Origin: Agrobacterium tumefaciens str. B6
Lineage (GTDB): Bacteria > Pseudomonadota > Alphaproteobacteria > Rhizobiales > Rhizobiaceae
Direction: 5' to 3'
Assembly: GCF_001541315.1 (NCBI RefSeq)
Contig: NZ_LMVK01000008.1
Span: forward strand, 62,001 to 126,000
Length of the DNA stretch: 64,000 nt
Of the stretch, positions 17,303 to 26,459 are shown in pieces; the stretch's first letter is position 1, and the number at the start of each line of letters is the position of its first letter. Made by a program: the position numbers and the translations under genes. The notes beneath the pieces were generated by a model that ran no database searches, was not told the origin of the DNA, and saw only the letters and a list, made by a program, of their open reading frames with translations.

Positions 17303-19225
17303 TTAACCTGATGCTTTCCCTCGCTGGTGTTCCCAGTTCGCAGCTATGACCTCGGGGGAATCCTTGCCGCCGATGTTGACTATCGGCTGGGCAAAAGTCA
17401 CCCCATTCTCCTGGAAGGCTTTCCGAAGCGATGCGTAGGCCGTGCGTTTGATGAAGCTCTGTTGGGCGGTTGGCACCGTGATCATTGCGAAACTGATCAC
17501 GATTCCATACTCGGCGAAATCTTCGACACCCTTTAGCTTCAACGGCTCGATGAAGAAACGGGCTAATTCAGGATCCGCGAGCAACGCCTGGCCAATAGCC
17601 TTTCCGATCTTTCGAACTTTTTCGAGATCCGTGTCATAAGGAACGGTGACCAGTATTTTGGTCTTGGACCAGTCGCGGCTCATGTTCTCCACGGCACCCA
17701 ACTCTCCAAAGGGAACCGTGAAAATCGGACCTCGATGATGCCTTAGCTTGACAGAGCGGAGGCTGAAACCCTCGACGGTCCCTCGATAATTCTTCGCCTG
17801 TATGTATTCGCCGACCCGGAAAGCATCGTCGAACAGATAGAAAAAGCCACTTATAATGTCGCGTACCAGCGCTTGTGATCCAAAGCCTATTGCCACTCCG
17901 ATAATACCCGCTCCTGCGACAAGCGGCCCGATATCGACACCGATCTGCCCGAGGATCGTCAGGCCCGAAACGAGAAGAATAGCGACCGCGAGCACGTTTC
18001 GTAGGATCGGGAGTAACGTTTGCAGACGCGTGGAATGCTCAACGTCACCATTTTCGTTCGGTTCAGCCGAAGGCAGGCTTTGCTGAGCGAGCATTCGATC
18101 TATGGCGGCCTTCGCGAGGTGCCAGGCAACGTCAGCGACGAGAAGCACGAGCGCTCCGCGCAGGAGGCCGTAAAGGGCTTGATGAACTAGCGGGATATTC
18201 TGACCCGGGAAATTGATGTCGGTCTCCCAAACATACGCGAGCCATGCAAGAGCCAACGCCAGAACGAATGCCCTGCCTCCGCGCGCAAGCAAGATCGTTC
18301 GGCTGTTCGCCGGAATATGAAGCTTTCTAGAGGCGACGTCCTGCACGACACGCGTAATGGAGCGCAGGATTGGTGGAAGAAGCGCTGGATATACGCTCAA
18401 CCAGAAAAACGCGCGCGCATCCAAACACCAAAGGAGCCAAGCGCCCACGAAATAGAGTGATAGCGCCGTGTTCACTGCCGCATCGCGACCTGCCGTGGTC
18501 CAGGTCAACCTCATGACGAGCATCAATATCACACAGGAAGCCAGGACCTCGATCGCTGTGACTACGTCCGGATCGATAAGCAGCACGTCGCCTACCATAA
18601 TTGTGGCGGCGGTAAACAGCGACAAGCCGATCACGGTCTTGAGTTTCCGGCGAACGGCATAAGGCGCTACGTGGTCAACCAAGGCTGAAGCAAAGCGGTA
18701 GGCCACGAATAAAAGGAGATATGAGCCAGCAATGAGACGGACAGAGGGCGGAAGATTCACAGTAAAATAGAGTGGTGCGATGAGCACCGAGAGGACAAGT
18801 GATGGGAGGTATTGCTCCAGTCCATCCCAGTGATTCAACCGGTTCCGACGTATTGATCGCTCCGCCGCAGCGCCTGCGGCAACCAGCAAGGCAAAGGCAG
18901 CGGAAACTGGCAACGAGCCATTTTCCGTCACGTCACTTACAAGGATTTCTAACGCGCGGCGCGCCTCGTGCGGAATGAGGCTAATGGCTGAAAGAACCGC
19001 ATGTATCCTCGCCCGCGTACGCTTCTCCCAGCTTACGATACCGACAGCTGCATCTTGGTCCGGTGCGGGAGCGGCTTGAGAGAAGAGATTTGATGTCGAA
19101 GCTGTAGGGATCGCCGGCTGCTGAAACTTACTTGCCCGCTCGTCATCGAGTCTGGAAATGCTCACCGTGGCCGCAGCGATGGGGTTCGAGCAAAGTATAA
19201 CAATGAGTGTTAGCAGCCATTTCAT
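17303..19225 (-). CDS. MscS-family mechanosensitive channel
   Basis: This 640-residue small-conductance channel opens on membrane tension to release solutes during hypo-osmotic shock. Seen: a signal peptide (residues about 1-19, ending AAA), a periplasmic stretch, then about ten hydrophobic segments. The last forms the pore helix region (GPLVAGAGIIGVAIGFGSQ), followed by LVRDIISGFFYLFDDAFRVGEYI and the cytoplasmic MscS beta domain (GTVEGFSLRSVKLRHHRG, VPFGELGAVENMSRDW). The long N-terminal membrane array is like the MscM/YbdG-type large members rather than the 286-residue E. coli MscS. The next gene leftward converges. A second, different MscS protein is at 24848-26335. Confidence 0.9.
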   Translation of the reverse strand: MKWLLTLIVILCSNPIAAATVSISRLDDERASKFQQPAIPTASTSNLFSQAAPAPDQDAAVGIVSWEKRTRARIHAVLSAISLIPHEARRALEILVSDVTENGSLPVSAAFALLVAAGAAAERSIRRNRLNHWDGLEQYLPSLVLSVLIAPLYFTVNLPPSVRLIAGSYLLLFVAYRFASALVDHVAPYAVRRKLKTVIGLSLFTAATIMVGDVLLIDPDVVTAIEVLASCVILMLVMRLTWTTAGRDAAVNTALSLYFVGAWLLWCLDARAFFWLSVYPALLPPILRSITRVVQDVASRKLHIPANSRTILLARGGRAFVLALALAWLAYVWETDINFPGQNIPLVHQALYGLLRGALVLLVADVAWHLAKAAIDRMLAQQSLPSAEPNENGDVEHSTRLQTLLPILRNVLAVAILLVSGLTILGQIGVDIGPLVAGAGIIGVAIGFGSQALVRDIISGFFYLFDDAFRVGEYIQAKNYRGTVEGFSLRSVKLRHHRGPIFTVPFGELGAVENMSRDWSKTKILVTVPYDTDLEKVRKIGKAIGQALLADPELARFFIEPLKLKGVEDFAEYGIVISFAMITVPTAQQSFIKRTAYASLRKAFQENGVTFAQPIVNIGGKDSPEVIAANWEHQRGKASG

Positions 19226-19568
19226 ATGGAACTCACGAGGGTGCGCCGTCGGATATGGCGATTGGTTGGTTCAGGATGATGCATTGCTTTGACGTCATCG
19301 CCCATCTGGACGGGCGTAGGTCCTCATCCTCCTAAGGAGTGCGCCACCTCGCCAAATTGCTAGGCACGATAGCCCCTGCCGGTAGGTCCTCTCTGTGTTT
19401 GAGCCAATCGCTAGCATTCGCGCTGGGCAACATCGAAAACGGTAGGGAACCTAGCCTTCCGTATGGTCTGCTTGGGTCGATTGCGAGGTCGAGACAAAGC
19501 GTCTTCTCCTCTAGGCTTTGGGGCAGTTCCGTATGGAACGAGCCATCACAGTAGATCCGGAGGACAAA
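19226..19568. other. Divergent gap, promoter region
   Basis: These 343 bases lie between the MscS gene (minus) and the broken kinase (plus). They should contain both promoters. Short frames here show no family resemblance. Confidence 0.45.
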
Positions 19569-20314
19569 ATGCTGCAATCAGAGCCAGTCTTGCCTGCAGA
19601 GCCTCGGCCGACGCTTTCGATAAATGCCGCGTATGAATCAGACGCTGTTCCCGAGCCTTTAGCAGCTGTCATCCACGATCTCGGCAATCTTATTCAGGTC
19701 GCGACATCCGCCATCAATATTTTGTCGCGTACTCGCTGCATTTCTCGCGATAAGCAGGCCTCGCAGATCATTTTGAGCGCTCAGGCGTCGCTGGAGCGTG
19801 CCGGCGGCCTCGTTCGCCAGTCTCTCCGTTCCGCTCGCGGTGGCTATACGCCGGTCGATAGTGTTTGTGTCGGAACTTGCTTGTTCGATTTGAAAGCCTT
19901 GCTCGAAAAAATCTGGGAGCCAGAAATTCATCTCGAGGTTCAGGCAGAGCCAAACCTGCCTCGCCTGGCATGCAATGTGATTGGTTTCCAGACGGTGCTT
20001 TTGAACCTAATCGTCAATGCGCGTGATGCGATGCCGGACGGCGGCACGATACTGCTCGCTGCACGGGCGCTTGTTGCGGCTGGCGTCGCTGGCGTTGAAA
20101 TCGTGGTCGCCGATGATGGTCTGGTATGACACGGGAAACGCTCGAGCGGGCTTTCACACCATTGTTCACAACACGGTCATCGCGCGAAGGCGGCTATGGG
20201 CTGTCCGCCGTTAAGACGTTCGTGCAGGCGGCCGATGGCGACATCCAGCTTGAAAGCGAGCCCGGTGTCGGCACACGAATTACAATGACCCTCCCAGCTT
20301 ACGGGATCACATGA
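19569..20314 (+). pseudogene. Soluble histidine kinase, frameshifted
   Basis: This is a short cytoplasmic sensor kinase broken by one frameshift. The first frame (19569-20129) carries the H box AAVIHDLGNLIQ, the N box LNLIVNARDAMPDGG and VVADDGL, then stops. The second frame (from 20126) resumes with MTRETLERAFTPLFTT and the G2 box GGYGLSAVKTFV, ending at 20314. Inserting one base at about 20121-20125 would restore DDGLGM, the normal G1 box. GGAGG five to six bases before the ATG at 19569 sets the start. No sensor domain is present. The FixJ-like regulator nearby (21080-21742) is also broken. A sequencing error could explain a single-base shift, but two neighbouring lesions make real decay more likely. 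Confidence 0.8.
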
Positions 20315-20374
20315 TTTCAAACCGAGATTGAAGATAGCCAAAAGTGAGACGGCAACTTGACCCTTGCCAAAGTG

Positions 20375-20399
20375 AACGCGGACAAATATAGTCCGCGTT
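20375..20399 (+). promoter_or_regulatory. Perfect palindrome abutting the Rrf2 start codon
   Basis: AACGCGGAC (20375-20383) and GTCCGCGTT (20391-20399) are exact inverted 9-bp arms around AAATATA. The last base directly precedes the ATG at 20400. The size and symmetry fit a dimeric winged-helix operator, probably for autoregulation by the Rrf2 protein. Confidence 0.65.
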
Positions 20400-20927
20400 A
20401 TGGCTCATATGACGGTTGGAGTTGAATACGGTCTGCATTGTCTGATGTGGCTGATGGGATCCCCAGGCAAGCCTCTCAGCAGCCGGGATCTCGCTGACTT
20501 ACAAGGAATTTCTCCCAGCTTTCTGGCGAAAATCTTCCCGAAGCTTGAACGTGCCGGCATCGTTGCCGCATTTGAGGGGGTGAAGGGGGGGTACCGGCTA
20601 GCTAGATCGCCTGATCAGATCAGTGTGCTGGAGGTGGTGGATGCGATCGAGGGAAAAAAACCACTCTTCGACTGTCAGGAGATTCGCGGTCGCTGTGCGG
20701 CCTTTGACGGGAAGCCTCCGCCTTGGGCAACAAAAGGCGTTTGTGCGATCCATGCCGTGATGTTGCGTGCAGAGAAGGCGATGCGCGAGGCTTTGGCAAC
20801 TCAGTCTTTGGCCGATATTGCCGAGGAATTTGGCCGTAAGGCGCCTGCAGAATTCTACGAGGACATCGATCGGTGGATCGAGAGCAGAGCCGTTTCAAAA
20901 GGCCCCGGCGGATCGACCTTGAATTAG
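20400..20927 (+). CDS. Rrf2-family transcriptional regulator
   Basis: This 175-residue winged-helix regulator is of the Rrf2 family (IscR, NsrR, RsrR relatives). Seen: VGVEYGLHCLMWL, the helix-turn-helix LSSRDLADLQGISPSFLAKIF, the wing KGGYRLARSP, and DQISVLEVVDAIEG, all standard for the family. Three cysteines follow (DCQ, GRC, GVC), the positions where family members bind an iron-sulfur cluster or sense redox or nitric oxide. The spacing is not the IscR pattern, so the signal is open. The start ATG touches the palindrome at 20375-20399 and leaves no room for a ribosome site, so the message may be leaderless or begin at the ATG three codons later. Targets could be the broken two-component genes around it or its own promoter. 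Confidence 0.88.
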   Translation: MAHMTVGVEYGLHCLMWLMGSPGKPLSSRDLADLQGISPSFLAKIFPKLERAGIVAAFEGVKGGYRLARSPDQISVLEVVDAIEGKKPLFDCQEIRGRCAAFDGKPPPWATKGVCAIHAVMLRAEKAMREALATQSLADIAEEFGRKAPAEFYEDIDRWIESRAVSKGPGGSTLN

Positions 20928-21079
20928 CGTTCCGCGCCAATGGAAGTGCTGCAAGCGAAAGCAATCCACCTCTAACGAAATGGCATTCTGACTATGGATT
21001 TTTGGAGAAGGGTCATGAGTGATGGTCCAGTTTCTGATGATGACAAGAAAGCGATGAAATCCTGGCGGAGGGCCGGGCA

Positions 21080-21742
21080 ATGACGGCGGCGGCGCTTATC
21101 GCCGATAGCCCGCTGGTAATCGTTGTCGATGACGATGCGGACGTTCGGAATTCGTTGCAAGAATTGATTGAATCCGTCGGTCTGGACGTGATTTGCTTTT
21201 AATCGCCACGTGAGCTTCTGACCGCGGCACTTCCTGACCGGCCAGGCTGCCTGGTTCTGGATGTACGAATGCCGGGATCAAGCGGCCTTGACCTCCAGCA
21301 CCAGCTTTGCGAGCAGGGTAAAACCAAACCGATAGTGTTCCTCACCGGGTATGGTGACATTCCCATGTCAGTGCAGGCCATGAAAGCGGGTGCAGTCGAT
21401 TTTCTGACCAAACCCGTGCGGGATCAGACCTTGCTCGATGCTGTGGTTGCTGGAATTAAACGAGATGTCGAGCAACGCAAGCTTGCGGAAAATACGCATG
21501 AGCACACATCGCGATTTGCGACCTTGACGCCACGTGAAAAGCAGATCCTCTATGAAGTCGCGCTTGGTCGGCTCAACAAGCAGATTGCTTTTGATCTGGG
21601 CATCAGCGAGGCTACCGTCAAGCTCCACCGTAGCAACGTCATGAGGAAGATGCAGACCATTTCTGTGGGGGAACTCATCCGAGTCTGGGACGCCTTGCCG
21701 TCCTCGTTACGTGACGCCTCGTCAATGCCATTATCTTCCTAG
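21080..21742 (+). pseudogene. FixJ/NarL-type response regulator with in-frame stop
   Basis: This is a receiver plus LuxR-type helix-turn-helix regulator of about 220 codons. Codon 41 is TAA (21200-21202); reading continues in the same frame on both sides, so it is a nonsense lesion and not a frameshift. Seen: VIVVDDDADVRNSL, the phosphoacceptor region LVLDVRMPGSSG, the Lys in DFLTKPVRD, and the output helices LTPREKQILYEVALGRLNKQIAFDLGIS. Restart at 21269 would lack half the receiver. A 29-codon frame (20994-21083, SDDDKKAMKSWRRAGQ end) overlaps the start by ATGA and may be translationally coupled. The partner kinase is probably the frameshifted one at 19569-20314. Confidence 0.82.
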
Positions 21743-22063
21743 TTTTTTCCTGATCACATCAGGTCGGTTGCCGATTGACATCGGGTCGGCCCAAGCAAGC
21801 GGGATCCCAAGATCTGGCGTCTCAAACCTTGCCGTCTGACGAAGACCTTCAGCTAGCGCGCTGGCTATTGTCTCAGTTTATTGTAGCAGAAATCCTTCTA
21901 TAGCTGCCGACCGTGTAAGCCTCCCTGACGTGTCGCGAAGCCTTACTCACCAGGGTGCGCGACCTCGCCTTTGGGACTATATGACCTCGTCCAAGGCTCG
22001 ATATGCCGAAGGAGCATTATCGCGCAATCTTCCATCAGCGAAAACGTTCGATGGGAGAACCAG
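21743..22063. other. Intergenic, no supported gene
   Basis: This stretch of about 320 bases precedes the exported hydrolase gene and should hold its promoter. I see no hairpin, repeat or coding frame with family resemblance. Confidence 0.4.
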
Positions 22064-22879
22064 ATGCGGAACGCGATCAAAACTCTTTTTCTCAGCAGTG
22101 TAATGAGTGCTGCGGCGTGCACCTTCGGTTTTGCCGGGGATGCTACGCTCAAGCCGACGATCGTGCTCGTACACGGCGCATTCGCAGAATCGTCGAGCTG
22201 GAACCGCGTTATCGATGAGCTGAAAAGAGACGGGTACAAAACCGTTGCTGCAGCCAACCCGCTGCGTGGCGTCGCCAACGATGGTGCAGCTGTCGCAAGT
22301 TATCTGCGTTCGGTACCCGGTCCGGTCATTCTCGTCGGTCATTCCTATGGAGGGCCAGTCATCACCGAGGCTGCGAACGACAGCCCTAACGTCAAGGCAC
22401 TCGTCTACGTCGCAGCCTTCGCACCCGATGTAGGAGAGTCGAGCACCAGCCTTTCTGCGAAATTTCCAGGTAGTACGCTGCCAAGGACGCTGAACACCGT
22501 TGCATTGCCAGATGGGAACCGCGATCTCTACATCCGGCCCGACCTGTTCCACGATCAATTTGCGGCAGACGTTCCGCAGACGATATCCGAGCAGATGGCG
22601 TTCACGCAGCGACCGGTTTCCGAAGCCGCACTGGCGGAGCCAACGAAGAGAGCATCCTGGAAGTCACTCCCATCCTACGCGATCTACGGTGCGCGCGACC
22701 TCTGCATTCCGCCAGCGGTCATGAGCTTCATGGCGAAACGCGCCCATGCACGGAAAACTGTCGTACTCGACGGGGCTTCGCACGCCCTGATCGTGTCGAG
22801 GCCGAAGGAAGTGGTCTCGCTCATCGAGCAAGCAGTGCGCGATAGCCAAGAGGCCACGCCTGTCCACGGCTCCAACTGA
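22064..22879 (+). CDS. Exported alpha/beta hydrolase
   Basis: This protein of about 271 residues has a signal peptide (MRNAIKTLFLSSVMSAAAC..., cleavage near FAGDA) and an alpha/beta hydrolase fold. Seen: the oxyanion strand IVLVHGAFAESSSW, the nucleophile elbow VGHSYGG, a late acid in YGARDLCIP and the catalytic His in DGASHALIV. It matches the secreted esterase-like hydrolases common in rhizobia; the substrate is unknown. The start at 22064 is chosen because GGGAGA lies just before it and the signal peptide begins there. The next genes, an NAD(P)-binding protein and an exported cupin, follow in the same direction. A clear paralog lies at 39214-39981. Confidence 0.85.
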   Translation: MRNAIKTLFLSSVMSAAACTFGFAGDATLKPTIVLVHGAFAESSSWNRVIDELKRDGYKTVAAANPLRGVANDGAAVASYLRSVPGPVILVGHSYGGPVITEAANDSPNVKALVYVAAFAPDVGESSTSLSAKFPGSTLPRTLNTVALPDGNRDLYIRPDLFHDQFAADVPQTISEQMAFTQRPVSEAALAEPTKRASWKSLPSYAIYGARDLCIPPAVMSFMAKRAHARKTVVLDGASHALIVSRPKEVVSLIEQAVRDSQEATPVHGSN

Positions 22880-22914
22880 ATATCAATCACACAACTCAAA
22901 CAAGGAGATCTTAC

Positions 22915-23673
22915 ATGAAAATCGTCGTCATAGGAGGCACAGGGCTTATCGGCTCTAAGACCGTCGCAAGACTTTCCAAGCTGGGACACGACGTCCTCGC
23001 CGCGTCGCCGAATTCCGGCGTAAACACTGTCACCGGAGAGGGCTTGGATGAAGCCCTTGCCGGAGCAGAGGTCGTCATTGATCTGGCAAACTCTCCCTCG
23101 TTCGAGGAAAAGGCAGCAATGGAGTTCTTCGAAGCGGCAGGGCGCAATCTCTTTGCGGCGGAAAAGAAGGCCGGGGTTCGCCATCATGTTGCATTGTCGG
23201 TTGTCGGCACCGACCGCATGCAGGCAATGGGATATTTTCGCGCAAAGCTGCTCCAGGAAGAGCATATCCAGAAATCCGGCATCCCCTTCACGATCGTCCA
23301 TGCGACCCAGTTTTTCGAGTTTGTCGGTGCGATCGCACAGTCTGCAACCGAGGGCCCGATCGTTCGGGCACCGACGGGCGCATTCCAGCCCATCGCGGCC
23401 GACAACGTAGCCGACGCGATGGCAAAGGTTGCGGTCGCCGAACCAACGAACGCAATCACCGAGATCGCCGGCCCGGATCGGGGACCGATGAACGAGTTCA
23501 TCGCTCGGTATCTGAAGGCGACAAACGATCCACGCACTGTCACGGCTGATCCAAAGGCCCGCTACTTCGAAGTCGAGATCGACGACCGGACGCTGGTACC
23601 GGATGCCGGTGCTCACATCGGCGATATCAGGTTCGAGGACTGGCTGAAAGCTAACTCGGCACAACAGAAGTAA
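22915..23673 (+). CDS. NAD(P)-binding atypical SDR
   Basis: This 252-residue protein has a Rossmann fold of the atypical short-chain dehydrogenase (NmrA/NAD(P)H-binding) type. Seen: the N-terminal nucleotide loop VVIGGTGLIGS, VVIDLANSPSFEEKAAMEFF, and HHVALSVVGTDRM in place of the classical YxxxK centre. That arrangement fits redox-sensing or quinone-type reductases rather than classical dehydrogenases. The ATG follows AAGGAGATCTTAC, a strong ribosome site. It lies 35 bases after the hydrolase and 71 bases before the cupin, so the three probably form an operon. The natural substrate cannot be told from sequence. Confidence 0.85.
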   Translation: MKIVVIGGTGLIGSKTVARLSKLGHDVLAASPNSGVNTVTGEGLDEALAGAEVVIDLANSPSFEEKAAMEFFEAAGRNLFAAEKKAGVRHHVALSVVGTDRMQAMGYFRAKLLQEEHIQKSGIPFTIVHATQFFEFVGAIAQSATEGPIVRAPTGAFQPIAADNVADAMAKVAVAEPTNAITEIAGPDRGPMNEFIARYLKATNDPRTVTADPKARYFEVEIDDRTLVPDAGAHIGDIRFEDWLKANSAQQK

Positions 23674-23744
23674 GTGGCTCTATCTCAGGTCCGCTTGGCA
23701 GCGAAATCGTCCAGGCGGACTGCTCACGAATAAGGAAACTGACG

Positions 23745-24155
23745 ATGTTGAAATTGCTCATCTGCGCGAGTGCCTGTGTGCTGTCGTTGGCCGCATCTGT
23801 TTCGGCCCATGACGCCATAGGCGAGGATGTGAAGGTCGTATATGACCAACCGCTTCCGAATGTTCCGGGAAAAAGCTTGAAGGGTGTGCTCGTCGAATAT
23901 GCACCCGGTGGCTCCTCTCCAGCACACACCCATCCGGACTCAGCTTTCATCTATGCGACTGTCCTGGAAGGTGCGATCACCAGCCAGGTCAACGGCGGGC
24001 CTGTCACAGTCTACCATGCGGGCGAGAACTTTTCTGAATACCCGGGCGATCACCACGCGGTTAGCGAAAACGCAAGCAAGACCGAACGTGCGCGTCTTCT
24101 GGCGGTCTTCGTGGTCGATACGTCCGAAACCAATCTCACGAACTACGAGAAGTAA
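23745..24155 (+). CDS. Exported cupin-domain protein
   Basis: This 136-residue protein has a signal peptide (residues about 1-21, ending VSA) and a single small cupin barrel. Seen: the metal motif GSSPAHTHPDSAFIYATVLEG with two His and a Glu, and the second motif EYPGDHHAVSENAS. Such exported single cupins often bind a metal and are linked to oxidative or aldehyde stress genes; the reaction is not known. It is preceded by AAGGAAACTGACG. It is the last gene of the hydrolase-SDR-cupin group and is followed by two hairpins (24201-24270). Confidence 0.83.
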   Translation: MLKLLICASACVLSLAASVSAHDAIGEDVKVVYDQPLPNVPGKSLKGVLVEYAPGGSSPAHTHPDSAFIYATVLEGAITSQVNGGPVTVYHAGENFSEYPGDHHAVSENASKTERARLLAVFVVDTSETNLTNYEK

Positions 24156-24200
24156 GTTTGCCAACAATCCGTCCGCGCGGCGTAGCCCGCGGACTTGGTC

Positions 24201-24270
24201 GGCGATTGTCCCGCATTGAGCAGGACGATCGCCGGCATACCGGAGTGGCGCTGCCGCCGCGCCACTCCGG
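24201..24270 (+). terminator. Two tandem hairpins after the cupin gene
   Basis: GGCGATTGTCC (24201-24211) pairs with GGACGATCGCC (24222-24232), with one wobble. Next, CCGGAGTGGCG (24240-24250) pairs exactly with CGCCACTCCGG (24260-24270). No T-tract follows, so they may end transcription by a Rho-assisted route or protect the message end. Confidence 0.5.
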
Positions 24271-24329
24271 TTGACATTTCGCGATAGAAGACGGATCCGG
24301 CAGCGGCGCGGTCTCGTCAGGAGAATGCG

Positions 24330-24761
24330 ATGCGCATCGAAAAACTCTACCCCATGATCTCGGCTCGCTTGATGATTATAGATGTAGCGGCCACGGTGCA
24401 GACCGCCGCTGCGACACTGTCCAATCCCGGAATCGGGCTCGCCATTATCTGCTCACCCGATGGCAGAGCAAAGGGTGTGCTCAGCAAATCCGATCTCATC
24501 CGTCATATTGCCGATCACGGACGGTCGAACTCGGTCGAAGAGCTCATGAGTCCCAAGATCATTGCCTGTCAACCGGCGGATGATCTGCAATCGGCTTGGC
24601 AAATCATGATCAGCAATCGCCTACAGAACATGCCGGTTCTCGGCGCCGAGGGCAGACCTCTTGGAGTGCTCGATATGCGGGATGCTTTGAAGGTGCTCTA
24701 CGAACAAGAGCAACTGCAGGAACAAATGATGGAGAACTATATCGCCGGGATCGGCTACTGA
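24330..24761 (+). CDS. CBS-domain pair protein
   Basis: This 143-residue protein is made almost wholly of two CBS domains, the Bateman module that binds adenine nucleotides. Seen: the first unit with GIGLAIICSPDGRAKGVLSKSDLIRHI and the second with NRLQNMPVLGAEGRPLGVLDMRDALKVL. There is no catalytic partner domain. Stand-alone CBS proteins often regulate a neighbouring transporter or enzyme by cellular energy state. The gene directly downstream is an MscS-type channel with its own ligand-binding tail, so a regulatory link is plausible but inferred. The ribosome site is CAGGAGAATGCG. Confidence 0.88.
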   Translation: MRIEKLYPMISARLMIIDVAATVQTAAATLSNPGIGLAIICSPDGRAKGVLSKSDLIRHIADHGRSNSVEELMSPKIIACQPADDLQSAWQIMISNRLQNMPVLGAEGRPLGVLDMRDALKVLYEQEQLQEQMMENYIAGIGY

Positions 24762-24847
24762 CGGCTCCATTGCCAGTGCAGCGCCCCGGATCTCAAACAA
24801 GCACATCACCCACTCAGCAATCCACTACAAATTCGGGGAAAATCGAT

Positions 24848-26335
24848 ATGCCACAAGTTCAATATGGTGATCTGGCCAGCGATCCTGTTGCATGGCTTAT
24901 CATTCTCGGCATTGCCGGAATGATCGTCTGGAAGCTTATTGGTCCGGCCCGCTCGAACCTGCGGCTCGTCGTGCAAATCGTATTTTTCGGCGCCATGACA
25001 TCGGTCCTTGTTTTCGGGCGGATCCCGCTTGGTCAATCAGGTGGTTTTCAATCGGGTGATGAGCATACGTTTTTCGTCATTCTTGGGCAGATGCTATGGT
25101 GGTTGCACCTCTCCTGGGCCGTCATCGGATTTGTGCGCATTTATCTCGTGCTCGAAGGCCGGCCGCGTGAAGCGCGGCTTCTCCAAGACATTGTTGTCGG
25201 CGGCGTCTATTTATGCGTCACGCTATCGGCTCTCGCATTCGTGTTTCGGTTGCCGGTTGGAACCTTGATCGCGACCTCCGGTGTAATTGCCATCGCGCTC
25301 GGGCTTGCTCTGCAAAATACCTTGGGCGACGTTTTCTCCGGCATCGCTCTAACGCTTGGTCGCACATTTGCACTCGGAGACTGGATACGCCTTAACGACG
25401 GCATGGAGGGGCGAGTGGTCGCCAGCACGTGGCGCTCGACACAAATATTGACGATAGCCAATAATGTCGTCGTTTTGCCGAATAGTGCATTGGCCAAGCT
25501 CGGCCTCACTAACGTCAGCCGCCCGACAGAGACGCATCTTCTGCAATTGAATGTGAGGATCAAGCCGACAAGAACACCCTCGGCGATCGAGGCTGTACTT
25601 AACACTGCTCTGGCCGGCTGCAACTTGATTATCAAAGATCCGGCGCCGATGGTCGCCCTCAAAAGTATCGATGCCAATGCCGTCGACGCGGACATCTATG
25701 CACGTGTTAAGGATCCAATGCGGATGGCAAAAGCTCGAAACGAAATCATCGATCTGCTTCATCGCCATTGCAGAGCGGCTGGCCTGCAACTCGCACCGTC
25801 CGCATCCTCTGTGCTTTTCGCGGATGCAACAAGCGGAGCGGATTTCCACCAGCCCGCCGACGAGCGGTTCATCGAGCTCATCGACCAAAATACAATATTC
25901 GCAACACTCGCCAGAGCAGACAAGGATCTGCTTGCCCGTTCTGTCAGATCGCGGGTCTTTGCACAGGGGGCCTCGATAATGCCCCAAGGCAAGCAACCTT
26001 CCTCATTTTTCGTGATTGATTACGGTGTAGTCGCCGTGACGCAGCATGGATTGGAGCAAAGACGCCTTTCACCAGGTGATTTCTATGGCGACGCGAGCTT
26101 GTCATCATCACTCAATGACTGCAGCCTCACGGCTATATCCGCCGTGAAAATATGGGAAATTAGCCGCGCTGATCTCTCAGATCTGTTCAGAAGCAGGCCT
26201 GAACTGGCCAACGAGATTACTGCAAGGCTGGCGATGCATGAGGAAGAAGCCCGGCGCGTCGCTCATGCAGATGCGAAAGATGATCATACGCCCCACGCTA
26301 TTCTGAGATCGATCCGTACAATCTTCACCAACTAA
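24848..26335 (+). CDS. MscS channel with C-terminal cyclic-nucleotide-binding domain
   Basis: This protein of about 495 residues joins an MscS pore to a cNMP-binding domain. Seen: four to five N-terminal membrane segments, the pore and beta-domain region TLIATSGVIAIALGLALQNTLGDVFSGIA and GRTFALGDWIRL, then from about residue 345 a cNMP fold (FATLARADKDLLARSV, SFFVIDYGVVAVTQ, LSPGDFYGDASL). This matches the bacterial cyclic nucleotide-gated MscS-like (bCNG) group, in which gating responds to nucleotide more than to tension. The phosphate-binding cassette here reads GDASLSSSLNDCSLTA and lacks the usual Arg, so the ligand may differ. The start ATG at 24848 follows GGGGAAAATCGAT. It is 86 bases downstream of the CBS protein. 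Confidence 0.87.
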   Translation: MPQVQYGDLASDPVAWLIILGIAGMIVWKLIGPARSNLRLVVQIVFFGAMTSVLVFGRIPLGQSGGFQSGDEHTFFVILGQMLWWLHLSWAVIGFVRIYLVLEGRPREARLLQDIVVGGVYLCVTLSALAFVFRLPVGTLIATSGVIAIALGLALQNTLGDVFSGIALTLGRTFALGDWIRLNDGMEGRVVASTWRSTQILTIANNVVVLPNSALAKLGLTNVSRPTETHLLQLNVRIKPTRTPSAIEAVLNTALAGCNLIIKDPAPMVALKSIDANAVDADIYARVKDPMRMAKARNEIIDLLHRHCRAAGLQLAPSASSVLFADATSGADFHQPADERFIELIDQNTIFATLARADKDLLARSVRSRVFAQGASIMPQGKQPSSFFVIDYGVVAVTQHGLEQRRLSPGDFYGDASLSSSLNDCSLTAISAVKIWEISRADLSDLFRSRPELANEITARLAMHEEEARRVAHADAKDDHTPHAILRSIRTIFTN

Positions 26336-26459
26336 TCAAAACCTAGCCTTCGGAACAGGTTCGCCATCGATTTTTTCAAGCTATCATTTCCCTCTAGCCG
26401 TTGAACACTGATCAAGTCCGATTGTCACTGGACCATGATGTTCTGGCTGAAGGGGAGCG

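Noticed and set aside
22684-23664. 326-codon minus-strand frame antisense to the hydrolase and SDR genes
   Set aside because: It is a shadow of two well-supported plus-strand genes; its translation shows no domain pattern.
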